Of a stretch of 64,000 nucleotides of DNA, positions 21,604-31,490 are shown in pieces. Below the pieces are notes generated by a model, which did not search any database, was not told the origin of the DNA, and was given only the letters and a program-made list of their open reading frames with translations. The first letter of the stretch is position 1, and every line of letters begins with the position of its first letter. Position numbers and translations under genes: made by a program. This DNA comes from Comamonadaceae bacterium (GTDB taxonomy: Bacteria > Pseudomonadota > Gammaproteobacteria > Burkholderiales > Burkholderiaceae_C), in NCBI GenBank assembly GCA_027484105.1, contig JAIXUG010000005.1, forward strand, positions 62,001 to 126,000, read 5' to 3'.

Positions 21604-22938
21604 ATGACCGCCCTTCCCTCTGTTGCCAATTTGCAAGGCTGGCGCGCTGGTCTGCTGTGGTTTCCTGACCCGCTCAGTCCCCACGCCCAGCACGAAGCCG
21701 ACGGCCTCTTGGTCACCGCCCGCGAAGCCGACGGCATCGTGCGCATCCAGGCCATCGGCCCCTACCGCGAACTCGCTCCGACATACCCCGACTTGCCCGT
21801 CACCCACTGGCCTGGTCTGTGCATCGCGCCAGGCTTTGTTGATCTGCACATCCACTACCCACAAACCGACGTGATCGGCTCGCCCGCCGACGGCCTGCTG
21901 CCTTGGCTGGAGCACTACACCTTTCCGCACGAAAAACAGTTTGCCGACCCGGCTTACGCGCAGGAGGTGTCCCGCTTCTTTCTTGACGAATTGATGCGCC
22001 AGGGCGTGACCACCGCGCTGTGCTTTGCCACCGCCCACCCCGAGTCGGTGGATGCCTTCATGGCCGAAGTGCAAAAACGCCGCCTGCGCATGGTCACCGG
22101 CAAAGTGCTGCAAGACCGCCACAGCCCCGACGGCCTGCGTGACACGGACACCGACTTGAGCCTGCGCCAGACCGAAGACCTGATCCGCCGCTGGCATGGC
22201 GTGGACCGCCTGGGCTACGCCATCACACCCCGCTTTGCACCCACCAGCACCACCGCTCAGCTGCACGGCGCGGGTGAGATCGCGCAGCAGTTCTCAGACG
22301 TTTGGGTGCAGTCGCACGTGGCCGAAAACCGGGATGAAATCCGCTGGGTGCATGAGTTGTTCCCCGAGGCGCGCAGCTACCTCGATGTGTACGACCAAGC
22401 GGGCCTGTTGCGCCAGCGCTCGGTCTACGCGCACTGCATTTATTTGGACGAAACCGACCGCCACCGCATGGCCGAAGTCGGTGCCACCGCCGCCGTCAGC
22501 CCCACCAGCAACCTGTTTTTGGGCAGCGGCTTTTTTGACTACGCGGCCTCCGACGCGGCAGGTCTGCGCTATGGTCTTGCCAGCGATGTGGGCGGCGGCA
22601 CCAGCTTCAGCCCCTTTCACACCATGCACGCGGCTTACACCGTGGCACGGCAAAACGTGGGGCGCCCCGGCATCAGCCTCGCGCCCGAGCAGTTGTGGTG
22701 GCAACACACGGCGGGCGCTGCCGATGCGCTCGACCTGCGCGGCCAAGTGGGCAACCTGCTGCCTGGCTGCGAAGCCGACTTCGTGGTGCTCAACCCCCAA
22801 GCCACACCCCTGCTGGCACGCCGCACCGCGCAAACCGACACCCTGGCCGAATGGTTGTTTGCGATGATCGTGCTGGGCGATGATCGGCTGATCGCGCACA
22901 CCGTGGTGCAGGGGCAGCCCGTGACGATCAATCGCTAG
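21604..22938 (+). CDS. guaD: Guanine deaminase
   Basis: PGFVDLHIHYPQTDVIGSPADGLLPWLEHYTFPHEKQF, QSHVAENRDEI, SDVGGGTSFSPFHTM. Alternative TTG start 21583. Confidence 0.93.
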   Translation: MTALPSVANLQGWRAGLLWFPDPLSPHAQHEADGLLVTAREADGIVRIQAIGPYRELAPTYPDLPVTHWPGLCIAPGFVDLHIHYPQTDVIGSPADGLLPWLEHYTFPHEKQFADPAYAQEVSRFFLDELMRQGVTTALCFATAHPESVDAFMAEVQKRRLRMVTGKVLQDRHSPDGLRDTDTDLSLRQTEDLIRRWHGVDRLGYAITPRFAPTSTTAQLHGAGEIAQQFSDVWVQSHVAENRDEIRWVHELFPEARSYLDVYDQAGLLRQRSVYAHCIYLDETDRHRMAEVGATAAVSPTSNLFLGSGFFDYAASDAAGLRYGLASDVGGGTSFSPFHTMHAAYTVARQNVGRPGISLAPEQLWWQHTAGAADALDLRGQVGNLLPGCEADFVVLNPQATPLLARRTAQTDTLAEWLFAMIVLGDDRLIAHTVVQGQPVTINR

Positions 22939-22962
22939 ATCGGCGTTGACCGACAATTGGGC

Positions 22963-23205
22963 ATGAGCGCCAACGAAGAACACCTCATCATCGACCCCTA
23001 TGCATCCCAGCGCGCGTCCGTGCGCCGGGGCATTGCGCAATTTCAGGGACGCCTGCAAGCCGCAGGCCATGAATTTCGGGAGCCGCCACCCGAGCCCACC
23101 TCGTGCTGCGGGCGTGGCTGCAATGGCTGCGTCTGGGAAAGCTATGACGCAGCGCTGATGTTTTGGTACGAGGATGCAGGGGCGCTGCTGGCGGGTTCAA
23201 TCTGA
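22963..23205 (+). CDS. Oxidoreductase-like domain small protein
   Basis: EPPPEPTSCCGRGCNGCVWESYDAALMFWYED, typical of the oxidoreductase-like N-terminal domain family. Confidence 0.7.
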   Translation: MSANEEHLIIDPYASQRASVRRGIAQFQGRLQAAGHEFREPPPEPTSCCGRGCNGCVWESYDAALMFWYEDAGALLAGSI

Positions 23206-23239
23206 AAACGCTGGTTCCTTCGTTTTTCTGGTCGGTCCA

Positions 23240-23581
23240 TCAAACCCCGGTGGACGGACTTGAGGCGGCCAGCGCGGCCGAGATGGCTGTCGCTGAAGGC
23301 CGCACCATACGCCCCACCTCATGCCCATCGCGCAACAGCACCAAGGTGGGCCAAAGCTTGACGCGGTAGCTGCGGCCCAAAGGGCGACCGGGTCCGTCTT
23401 CGACTTTGCAGTGCTGCCAATGCGGCTGCGCGGCCAAGGCCTGAGCGATCAAGGGCTGCGCGGCGCGGCAGTGGCCGCACCACTCGGTGCCAAACTCCAG
23501 CAGGGTCAGGCCCTGCATGGCTTGCACATCGGCCTGGCTGGGGGCTTCGATGGCGCTCAAATAAGGTTTGAAAGTGCTCAT
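23240..23581 (-). CDS. Thioredoxin family protein
   Basis: LLEFGTEWCGHCRAAQPLIAQAL (WCGHC motif); 4-bp overlap with upstream LysR gene. Confidence 0.88.
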   Translation of the reverse strand: MSTFKPYLSAIEAPSQADVQAMQGLTLLEFGTEWCGHCRAAQPLIAQALAAQPHWQHCKVEDGPGRPLGRSYRVKLWPTLVLLRDGHEVGRMVRPSATAISAALAASSPSTGV

Positions 23582-24513
23582 GGTGTGGCGGTGGGAGTAC
23601 CGAACAATTGGGCGGTCGTGGCGCGCAACCACTGCAGGCAGGGGTCTTTGTCAAAGCGCTGACTCCAGTGCATGGACACGGTGAAATCGCGCAAGGGCAA
23701 ATCAGGCTCGATGATGGCCAGTTCGCCCGCCTGCGCAAAGCCTTGCGCAAAGTTGCGTGGCATGAGCACCGCCAGATCGCTGTGGCGCACGATGCCGGGC
23801 AGCGACAAGAAGTGGCTCACCGTCAAGCGCAGGCGGTGCTGCCAGTGCATCAAATCCAGAATGCGCAGCGTGTCCGCATGCGTGCGCACGGCGGCAAATT
23901 CCAACTCACCCAAGACCTCCAGCGCAGCCTCAGGCGTGGGTTGACGCGCTTGCAACTGACGCCAGCGCTGGGCCACCGGATGGCCCTGGCGCATCAGCAC
24001 CACATAGCGGTCGCTCAGCAAGGGCTGGTGCAAGGTGTCGGTGACTTCGGGCAAAAAACCAATGGCCAGGTCCAGCTGACCGTTGTCCAGCGCCGGGCCA
24101 ATCTGATCGTGCGGCAGCGGCATGGCTTCGAGCCGCATGCCCGGTGCCAGGCGCTGCAGCGCCAACACGAGTTCGGGCAAAAACCGCGCTTCGCCAATGT
24201 CGCTCAGGTGCACCCGCAACACCCGTGCTGAGCGCTGCGGGTCAAACACCTGCGAGGTGTTCAGCGCCTCTTCGATCGTGGCCAACGCGATTTGCACCGC
24301 CTGCGCCAGCCGGTCGGCACGCGGCGTGGGCCGCACGCCCGCGCCGCTGCGCTCGAACAAGGCATCGCCCAACAGGGCCCGCAAACGGGCCAGGCCCTGG
24401 CTGGCTGCCGGCTGGGACATGCCCAGCTGCTGCGCGGCCAGGCTCACGCTGCGGGTGCGCCACACCGCGTCGAACAAACGCAAGAGGTTCAGGTCCAGGT
24501 CTTTGATATTCAT
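23578..24513 (-). CDS. LysR family transcriptional regulator
   Basis: MNIKDLDLNLLRLFDAVWRTRSVSLAAQQLGMSQPAASQGLARLRALLGDALFERSGAGVRPTPRA. Confidence 0.93.
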   Translation of the reverse strand: MNIKDLDLNLLRLFDAVWRTRSVSLAAQQLGMSQPAASQGLARLRALLGDALFERSGAGVRPTPRADRLAQAVQIALATIEEALNTSQVFDPQRSARVLRVHLSDIGEARFLPELVLALQRLAPGMRLEAMPLPHDQIGPALDNGQLDLAIGFLPEVTDTLHQPLLSDRYVVLMRQGHPVAQRWRQLQARQPTPEAALEVLGELEFAAVRTHADTLRILDLMHWQHRLRLTVSHFLSLPGIVRHSDLAVLMPRNFAQGFAQAGELAIIEPDLPLRDFTVSMHWSQRFDKDPCLQWLRATTAQLFGTPTATP

Positions 24514-24517
24514 TCAA

Positions 24518-24548
24518 TGCATACCGTTTATTCAGATTATTTTATGCA
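24518..24548. promoter_or_regulatory. Inverted half-sites TGCATA...TATGCA in the LysR/iorA divergent intergenic region
   Basis: Arms at 24518-24523 and 24543-24548. Confidence 0.25.
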
Positions 24549-24589
24549 CTTATACGTAAGATGGACTGCAACAACGCAAGGAGGGTGCT

Positions 24590-26746
24590 TTGGAAGTTTC
24601 ATTTCACGAAGAAATCAAGGCCCTGCGCATGGGCGCGGGCGAGGTCTTTCATGGCGAAGGCATTTTGGCCATCACCAAGGGGCTGCTGCAGTCGGGGGTG
24701 TGCTATGTGGGCGGCTACCAAGGCGCGCCGGTATCGCACCTGCTCGATGTGATGGTGCAGGCCAAGCCCTACATGGACGAGTTGGGCGTGCATGTGGAGG
24801 CGTGTTCCAACGAAGCCTCGGCTGCGGCCATGTTGGGCGCGTCCATCCATTACCCGATTCGCGGCGCGGTGACCTGGAAGTCGATTGTGGGCACCAATGT
24901 GGCGGCCGATGCGCTGTCCAATTTGTCGTCACCCGGCGTGACCGGTGGCGTGCTGATCGTGGTGGGCGAAGACTATGGTGAAGGCGCCAGCGTGATCCAG
25001 GAGCGCACCCACGCTTACGCGCTCAAGTCGGGCATGTGCCTGCTCGACCCGCGCCCCGAGCTGGGCCAGATGGTCAACATGGTGGAGCACGGTTTCAGGT
25101 TGTCTGAGGCGTCCAACATGCCGGTGATGATGGAGCTGCGCATCCGCGCCTGCCATGTGCGCGGCCAGTTTGTGGCCAAGGACAACCAGGCCCCCAAGCT
25201 GTCCACCAAACACCTGATCGACGAGCCTGCCGGATTCAACTACATGCGCCTGGCGCACCCGCCGGTGACCTTTGCACAAGAAAAACGCAAAGTCGAACAC
25301 CGCCTGCCCGCTGCCCGCCAGTACATCACCGAGCAGCGCCTGAACGAACACTTTGAAGGCAGCACCCACCGCCACCTGGGCTTGATCGTGCAAGGGGGTC
25401 TCTACAACACCCTCATGCGCACCTTGCAGCAGTTCGACCTGGCCGATGCCTTTGGTGTGTCCAGCCTGTCGGTGCTGGTGCTGAACGTCACCTATCCGCT
25501 GGTGCCCGATGAGCTGGTGAATTTCTGCCAAGACAAATCGGCCGTGCTGCTGCTCGAAGAAGGCCAGCCCGAATACATCGAGCAAGAACTGGCCCTGATG
25601 CTGCGCCGCCTGGACCTGCAAACCCCGCTGCATGGCAAAGACATGCTGCCCTCGGGCGGCGAGTACACCGCCGAAGTCATGGCCCAGGGCCTGCTGAAGT
25701 TTCTCGACCGCCACCAAGCCGATGCAGTGCCCAAGGCCACACGGCAATGGCTGGCCACCAATGGTGAGCGCCGCCAGCAAGTGCAAACGCTGTTGGGCAG
25801 CCCGGTGCCCGCACGGCCACCGGGCATGTGCATTGGCTGCCCCGAGCGGCCGGTGTTTTCCGCCCTCAAATTGGCGCAACAAGACGTGGGGCCGGTCCAC
25901 ATCGCGGGCGACATTGGCTGCCATGCGCTGGCCACCTTTGAGCCGTTTTCATTTGGCCACTCCATCCTGGGCTATGGCATGAGCCTGGCCAGCCGGGCGG
26001 GCGTGTCGCCGGTCATGAAACGGCGTGTGTTGTCGGTGATGGGCGACGGCGGTTTTTGGCACAACGGCTTGCTGACGGGCGTACAAAGCGCGCTCTTCAA
26101 TGGCGACGACGCGGTGCTGCTCATCTTCAAGAACGGCTACACCTCGGCCACCGGCACGCAAGACATCATCAACACGCCCACCGACATCGCCAAGGAACTG
26201 GCTGGCGACAAACGCCAAAGCATGGTGCACACCAACCAGACCATCGAGTCCACCCTCAAGGGCCTGGGCGTGCAGTGGCTGCGCACGGTGCACACCTACG
26301 AAGTGAGCCACATGCAGGCCACGCTGACCGAGGCCTTCACCACCGAGTTCCAGGGCTTGAAGGTGATCGTGGCCGAAGGCGAATGCCAACTGGAACGCCA
26401 GCGCCGCATCAAGCCCTGGCTGGCCTCGCTGCTCTCCAAAGGCGAGCGGGTCGAGCGCGTGAAATACGGTGTGGACGAAGACGTGTGCAACGGCGACCAC
26501 GCCTGCATTCGCTTGTCGGGCTGCCCCACCCTCACCCTCAAGGACAACCCCGATCCACTCAAAGTGGACCCGGTGGCCACCGTGATCGACGGCTGTGTGG
26601 GCTGCGGTCTGTGCGGCGAAAACGCCCACGCGGCCACGCTCTGCCCTTCTTTTTACCGCGCGGAAGTGGTGCAAAACCCCAAGCTGCACGAGCGCTTGTG
26701 GGCCCGCTGGCAAAGCCTGGCCACCCGCTGGCTGCAACCGGCTTGA
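24590..26746 (+). CDS. iorA: Indolepyruvate ferredoxin oxidoreductase, alpha subunit-like
   Basis: TPP-binding GDIGCHAL, VMGDGGFWHNGL; C-terminal ferredoxin-like CxxCxxC segment GCVGCGLCGENAHAATLCPSFYRAEV. TTG start preceded by AAGGAGG. Confidence 0.87.
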   Translation: MEVSFHEEIKALRMGAGEVFHGEGILAITKGLLQSGVCYVGGYQGAPVSHLLDVMVQAKPYMDELGVHVEACSNEASAAAMLGASIHYPIRGAVTWKSIVGTNVAADALSNLSSPGVTGGVLIVVGEDYGEGASVIQERTHAYALKSGMCLLDPRPELGQMVNMVEHGFRLSEASNMPVMMELRIRACHVRGQFVAKDNQAPKLSTKHLIDEPAGFNYMRLAHPPVTFAQEKRKVEHRLPAARQYITEQRLNEHFEGSTHRHLGLIVQGGLYNTLMRTLQQFDLADAFGVSSLSVLVLNVTYPLVPDELVNFCQDKSAVLLLEEGQPEYIEQELALMLRRLDLQTPLHGKDMLPSGGEYTAEVMAQGLLKFLDRHQADAVPKATRQWLATNGERRQQVQTLLGSPVPARPPGMCIGCPERPVFSALKLAQQDVGPVHIAGDIGCHALATFEPFSFGHSILGYGMSLASRAGVSPVMKRRVLSVMGDGGFWHNGLLTGVQSALFNGDDAVLLIFKNGYTSATGTQDIINTPTDIAKELAGDKRQSMVHTNQTIESTLKGLGVQWLRTVHTYEVSHMQATLTEAFTTEFQGLKVIVAEGECQLERQRRIKPWLASLLSKGERVERVKYGVDEDVCNGDHACIRLSGCPTLTLKDNPDPLKVDPVATVIDGCVGCGLCGENAHAATLCPSFYRAEVVQNPKLHERLWARWQSLATRWLQPA

Positions 26747-26773
26747 GCCCCACAGATGCCTGAAAGAAACACC

Positions 26774-28351
26774 ATGACCCAACCGATTTCGATTTTGTTG
26801 TGCGCCCTGGGCGGCGAAGGCGGCGGCGTGCTGGCCGACTGGCTGGTCGACGTGGCGCGCCACGCGGGCTACCCAGCGCAAGCCACCTCGATCCCCGGCG
26901 TGGCGCAGCGCACCGGGGCCACCACCTATTACCTGGAGGTCTATCCCCTGCCCCACAGCCAGCTGCAAGGCCGCTTGCCAGTGCTGGGCCTGAACCCGCT
27001 GCCTGGACGGCTCGATGCGCTGGTGTCTTCGGAGTTGCTGGAAACCGCGCGCCAGATCGGCAACGGCCTGGCCTCGGCAGACCGCACGCTGGTCATCAGC
27101 GCCTCCTCTCGGGCACTCACCACCGCCGAAAAAATGACCATGGGCGATGGCCGCCGCCCCGAAGGCCCGCTGCTCGATGTGATCGCTGCGCACAGCCTGC
27201 GCCACCACGTCATGGACATGGCCCGCCTGTGCCAGGAAAGCGGCACCCTGGTCAGCGCCGTGATGCTGGGGGCCATTGCAGGCAGCGGCTTGCTGCCCTT
27301 CAAGCGCGACGATTACGAAGCCGTGTTGACAGGCCCGAGCAAGGCCGCGCAAGCCAGCCTGCGCGGCTTTGCGTCGGCTTTTGACTTGGTGACACGCCAG
27401 CGCGAACAGGCGCAATATGTGGAACAAGTGATGAAGCCTGTGGCGCCGATGACCTCTGCTTCGCCTGCTTTGCCCGTCGCTGTCGCTGCCCAATTCCCCG
27501 CCCTGCTGCACCCCCTGATGGGCTTGGCGCACCAGCGTTTGGTGGAATACCAAGGCCCCGCATATGCCCGCTTGTATGTGCAGCGGCTCGAACGCTTGCT
27601 CGATGCCGAATCCGCGTCCGCCGACGCCAGCCACCCCGTGACCGCCGAGGCCAGCCGCTGGCTGGCCTTGTGGATGGCGTTTGACGACATCATCCGCGTG
27701 GCCGACCTGAAAAGCCGCGCCAGCCGCTGGGACCGCGTGACGCAAGAAGTCAAAGCCCAAGAGGGCGATGTGCTCAAGGTGTACGACCACTTCAAGCCCG
27801 GCGTGCCAGAGTTGGCCGCCCTGTTGCCGCAAGGCCTGGCCAACCGGTTGCTGCGCTGGGACCGCGCCCGTGTGGCGCGTGGCCAAGCGCCGTGGTCCAT
27901 GCCGCTCAAGGTGGCGCGCCATGCGCTGTGGGGCATGGCCAGCTTGCGCTTCTTGGCCAGCTTGCGCGTGTTGCGCCCGCTGGGCAGCCGCTACGCCACC
28001 GAACAAGCATTGATCGAAGAGTGGCTGGGCGGCATCGAGGCCGCCACACGCCAATCGCCTGCATTGGGCCTGGAGCTGGCGCGTTGCGGACAGCTCATCA
28101 AAGGTTATGGCAGCACCAACGAGCGCGGCAAGGACAACCTGCTGCACATCCTGCGCCACGTTTGCGGCCCCGCCTCCAAACTGCCTCTGCACGAGCGGGC
28201 TGCGGCGGTGGCACAGATCCGCCAAGCGGCCCTGCAAGACGAAGCGGGTCAGGCGCTGGACCAGGCCTTGCGGCAACACGGCGCACCGGCCCGGCCGGTC
28301 AAGGAACAACCGGTGCTGTGGATGAAAAATCCCAGGCTGCAAAAGTCCTGA
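26774..28351 (+). CDS. iorB: Indolepyruvate oxidoreductase beta subunit-like protein
   Basis: LCALGGEGGGVLADWLVDVARHAGYPAQATSIPGVAQRTGATTYYLEVYP; long C-terminal extension. Confidence 0.86.
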   Translation: MTQPISILLCALGGEGGGVLADWLVDVARHAGYPAQATSIPGVAQRTGATTYYLEVYPLPHSQLQGRLPVLGLNPLPGRLDALVSSELLETARQIGNGLASADRTLVISASSRALTTAEKMTMGDGRRPEGPLLDVIAAHSLRHHVMDMARLCQESGTLVSAVMLGAIAGSGLLPFKRDDYEAVLTGPSKAAQASLRGFASAFDLVTRQREQAQYVEQVMKPVAPMTSASPALPVAVAAQFPALLHPLMGLAHQRLVEYQGPAYARLYVQRLERLLDAESASADASHPVTAEASRWLALWMAFDDIIRVADLKSRASRWDRVTQEVKAQEGDVLKVYDHFKPGVPELAALLPQGLANRLLRWDRARVARGQAPWSMPLKVARHALWGMASLRFLASLRVLRPLGSRYATEQALIEEWLGGIEAATRQSPALGLELARCGQLIKGYGSTNERGKDNLLHILRHVCGPASKLPLHERAAAVAQIRQAALQDEAGQALDQALRQHGAPARPVKEQPVLWMKNPRLQKS

Positions 28352-28364
28352 GGACAGGACAGAC

Positions 28365-29012
28365 TCAAACCCCGGCCAACTCCCGCAGGGCCTGGGGGTT
28401 GGGCAGACCGAGCACGCGGCCACCCCCGCTGATGAGTTGGCGATCGCGCAAATGGCGCAGCACGCGTGAGAAAGTTTCCGGGGCGATGCCCAATTGGGCG
28501 GCAATCGTGCGCTTGCGCTCGGTGAGCTTGACGGCCAAGCCCCCCAAAAGCTCGTCGGGTTGGGCATGGCGCAAAAGCCATTCGGCGCACCGTGCATCGG
28601 CGTCTTTGGCCAAGCGGCTCACGCCCATTTCAGTTTGTTGGCGCTGGGAACGCGCCATGTCCATGAGCAGGTTTTGCGCGTCCTGGGGCAGCGCCTGCAC
28701 CCGGGCCACAAAGTCCTGCACAGGCACGTTTTGCAGCAGCACATCGGTTTCGGCCAGCGCATCGACCGCATGCGGCAGGCCCAACAGACCCGAAGCCGCC
28801 TCCAGCCAAAACGGGCCCTCCACCACGCCCAACTGATGGGCCATGACCCCTTCGACCATCACCCCCAGGACCACCCGGCCCTGCAAGAGGTGCACCAGGT
28901 CTGCCACCGGTTCACCCCGGTGCAGCAACACGGCACCCGCCGTCAGCGCAAGGGGCAATGGGGCCAGGGCGGCGGCAGAGCCAACAGAAGGGGGCAAGGT
29001 GTCGTCCAACAT
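28365..29012 (-). CDS. Crp/Fnr family transcriptional regulator
   Basis: Cyclic-nucleotide-binding-like N-terminus and C-terminal HTH LTERKRTIAAQLGIAPETFSRVLRHLRDRQLI. Start may be 29012 or 29057. Confidence 0.85.
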   Translation of the reverse strand: MLDDTLPPSVGSAAALAPLPLALTAGAVLLHRGEPVADLVHLLQGRVVLGVMVEGVMAHQLGVVEGPFWLEAASGLLGLPHAVDALAETDVLLQNVPVQDFVARVQALPQDAQNLLMDMARSQRQQTEMGVSRLAKDADARCAEWLLRHAQPDELLGGLAVKLTERKRTIAAQLGIAPETFSRVLRHLRDRQLISGGGRVLGLPNPQALRELAGV

Positions 29013-29065
29013 GATGGCCCCGAATGTGCCAGAGCACCGGGCCCGTCGTTTTGACACACATCAAC

Positions 29066-30370
29066 TCAGACCACCAGGATCGCCCGAAAATCGTTCACAT
29101 TGGTGTGCGTCGGCCCGGTGATGACCAGATCGCCCAGTGGCTCAAAAAAACCATAGGCGTCATTGCGCTGCAAATGATCGGCCACTTTGTGCCCCAGCGC
29201 GGCAGCGCGCGCCAGCGTGTCGGGGGCCACTTGCGCCCCGGCGTTGTCTTCGATGCCGTCGATGCCGTCGGTGTCGGCCGCCAGCGCCCACACGCCGCTT
29301 TGGCCTTGCAGGGCCTCTGCCAAGCCCATGCAAAACTCCCCTGCCCGCCCGCCGCGCCCACGGGGCGTGCCCGCTGGCTGGGGCTTGATGGTCACCGTGG
29401 TTTCACCGCCGCTCAAAATCACGCAGGGCTTGGTGAAAGGCCCCAGGCCCTTGGCCGCCGCACGCGCCAGCGCCGCGTGCACCTTGGCCACTTCGCGCGA
29501 CTCACCCTCGATCTCGTCGCTCAGGATGTAGGCGTTCAGCCCCTGCGCACGCGCCGCAGCGGCAGCGGCCTCGAGCGACTGCTGGGGCGTGGCGATCATG
29601 TGCACGCTGTGGCCTGCAAACACCGGCGAGCCGGGTTTGGGCGTTTCCCACACCCCCGACTGCAAGGCCTGCAGCACCGAATCGGGCACCGTGATGGCGT
29701 AGCGCTGGAGAATGGTCAGCGCATCGGCGCAGGTGCTGGCATCGGGCACTGTGGGGCCGCTGGCGATGATGGACGGGTCGTCGCCCGGCACATCGCTGAT
29801 GGTGAGGGTGACCACGCGTGCAGGTGCGCACGCTGCCGCCAAGCGGCCGCCCTTGATGCGCGAGAGGTGCTTGCGCAAGCAGTTCATCTCGGCAATGTTC
29901 GCCCCGCAGGCCAGCAGTTGGCGGTTGATGTCTTGTTTGAGTTCCAGGCTGATGCCCTCGGCTGGCAAAGTCAGCAAAGACGAGCCGCCGCCCGAGATCA
30001 GGCACAGCACCAAATCGTCGGCCGTCAGGCCTTGCGTGAGTTGCAAAATCCGCTCGGCCGCTTGCAAGCCTGCCGCATCGGGCACCGGGTGTGAGGCCTC
30101 GACCACTTCGATGCGCTCAGGCAGGCCCGCTGGACGCGGCGGCGTGTGGCCATAACGCGTGACCACCAGGCCCGACAGTGGCGCGTCCTGGGGCCACAGG
30201 GCCTCGACCGCCTGCGCCATCGCCCCGCCCGCTTTGCCAGCGCCCAACACCAAGGTACGGCCCTTGGGGGGCAAAGGCAAATGGGCGGCGGTGTTGTGCA
30301 GCGGCAAGGCACGTTGCACCGCCACATCGTAGAGGTGGCGCAACATGGTTTGAGGGTCGGTCATGGGCAT
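29066..30370 (-). CDS. Glycerate 2-kinase / MOFRL-type glycerate kinase
   Basis: GRTLVLGAGKAGGAMAQAVE, LISGGGSSLL, ILSGGETTVTIK, ADTDGIDG. Confidence 0.88.
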   Translation of the reverse strand: MPMTDPQTMLRHLYDVAVQRALPLHNTAAHLPLPPKGRTLVLGAGKAGGAMAQAVEALWPQDAPLSGLVVTRYGHTPPRPAGLPERIEVVEASHPVPDAAGLQAAERILQLTQGLTADDLVLCLISGGGSSLLTLPAEGISLELKQDINRQLLACGANIAEMNCLRKHLSRIKGGRLAAACAPARVVTLTISDVPGDDPSIIASGPTVPDASTCADALTILQRYAITVPDSVLQALQSGVWETPKPGSPVFAGHSVHMIATPQQSLEAAAAAARAQGLNAYILSDEIEGESREVAKVHAALARAAAKGLGPFTKPCVILSGGETTVTIKPQPAGTPRGRGGRAGEFCMGLAEALQGQSGVWALAADTDGIDGIEDNAGAQVAPDTLARAAALGHKVADHLQRNDAYGFFEPLGDLVITGPTHTNVNDFRAILVV

Positions 30371-30445
30371 ATCGGCTCAGGCAAAGAAAACCCGAGGATA
30401 AAGGGTTTCGATTTGGCCAAATTCATGCCCGTGGACCGCAAGCCA

Positions 30446-31426
30446 TCAATCGGCCGTGATCTTGCCTTCCTGGATCACGCGGCCCCAGTAGGCCAACTCC
30501 TTGCGGGTGTAGTCGCCCAGCTGGGCCGGGGTCATGTGCTCGATCAGGGTGCCCGCGTCTTCGGCACGCTTTCTCAAATCCGGTGAAGACAGGACCTTGG
30601 CGATCTCGGTGTTGAGCAGTTGCACCACGTCGTTGGGTGTGCCCGCAGGCGCATACAGGGCAAACCAGGAATCGAGCGTCAAATCCTTGAGGTCCACCTC
30701 GCGGGTGGTGGGCACCTGCGGCAATGAGCCCAGGCGGGAGGTGCTGGTCACGGCCAGCCCCTTGAGTTTGTCAGCCTTGATGTGCTGGACCACCGAGGCG
30801 GGCGTGGTGATGAAAAGGTCCACCTGGCCACCCAGCAAGTCCTGCACCGCAGGTCCGGCACCCCGGTAAGGGATGTGCGTGATGAATGTGCCCGTCATTT
30901 GCTTGAACAGTTCACCGGCAATGTGCTGGATGGAGCCCGCTCCGGAAGAGGCGTAGTTCAACCTGCCTGGATTGGCCTTGGCGTAGGCAATCAATTCGCG
31001 CATGTTGTTGACCGGCAGGCCAGCTCGAACGGTCACCACCTGCGGCGCACGTGTCAGCATGGACACCGGTGCGAAATCCTTGATCGGGTCCCAGCCCGTA
31101 TTTTTGAACAGGTGGGGGTTGCCCACCTGAAAGCCGCTGAAAGCCAGCAGCAGCGTGTAGCCATCAGGCTTGGCCCTGGCCACCAGTTGGTTGCCGATGT
31201 TGCCAGACCCACCGGGCTTGTTGTCGATCACCACAGGCTGGCCCAGGGCGCGTGACAAGGGCTCGGCGATCAAGCGCGCCGTGAAATCGGTGGTGCCGCC
31301 GGGCGCACTGGGCACCACAATGGTGATGGGCCTGGCCGGGTATTTGGCCTGGGCCATGGCAGCCTGACCGCAAGCCAGTGCCATCAGGGCACCCATTGCG
31401 CTCATGATCCATTGACGTCTTTGCAT
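30446..31426 (-). CDS. Bug/TTT family periplasmic substrate-binding protein
   Basis: YPARPITIVVPSAPGGTTDFTARLIAEPLSRALGQPVVIDNKPGGSGNIG. Confidence 0.93.
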   Translation of the reverse strand: MQRRQWIMSAMGALMALACGQAAMAQAKYPARPITIVVPSAPGGTTDFTARLIAEPLSRALGQPVVIDNKPGGSGNIGNQLVARAKPDGYTLLLAFSGFQVGNPHLFKNTGWDPIKDFAPVSMLTRAPQVVTVRAGLPVNNMRELIAYAKANPGRLNYASSGAGSIQHIAGELFKQMTGTFITHIPYRGAGPAVQDLLGGQVDLFITTPASVVQHIKADKLKGLAVTSTSRLGSLPQVPTTREVDLKDLTLDSWFALYAPAGTPNDVVQLLNTEIAKVLSSPDLRKRAEDAGTLIEHMTPAQLGDYTRKELAYWGRVIQEGKITAD

Positions 31427-31490
31427 GATTGTCTCCTTGGGTAAAAAAATCGAAAAAGAAAAGGAAGGAATACAGCGTGAAGGTCGACCC

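Noticed and set aside
25949-28597. 882-aa minus-strand ORF opposite iorA/iorB
   Set aside because: Antisense to two well-recognised coding genes; His/Gln/Ala/Gly-rich composition typical of spurious ORFs in high-GC DNA.
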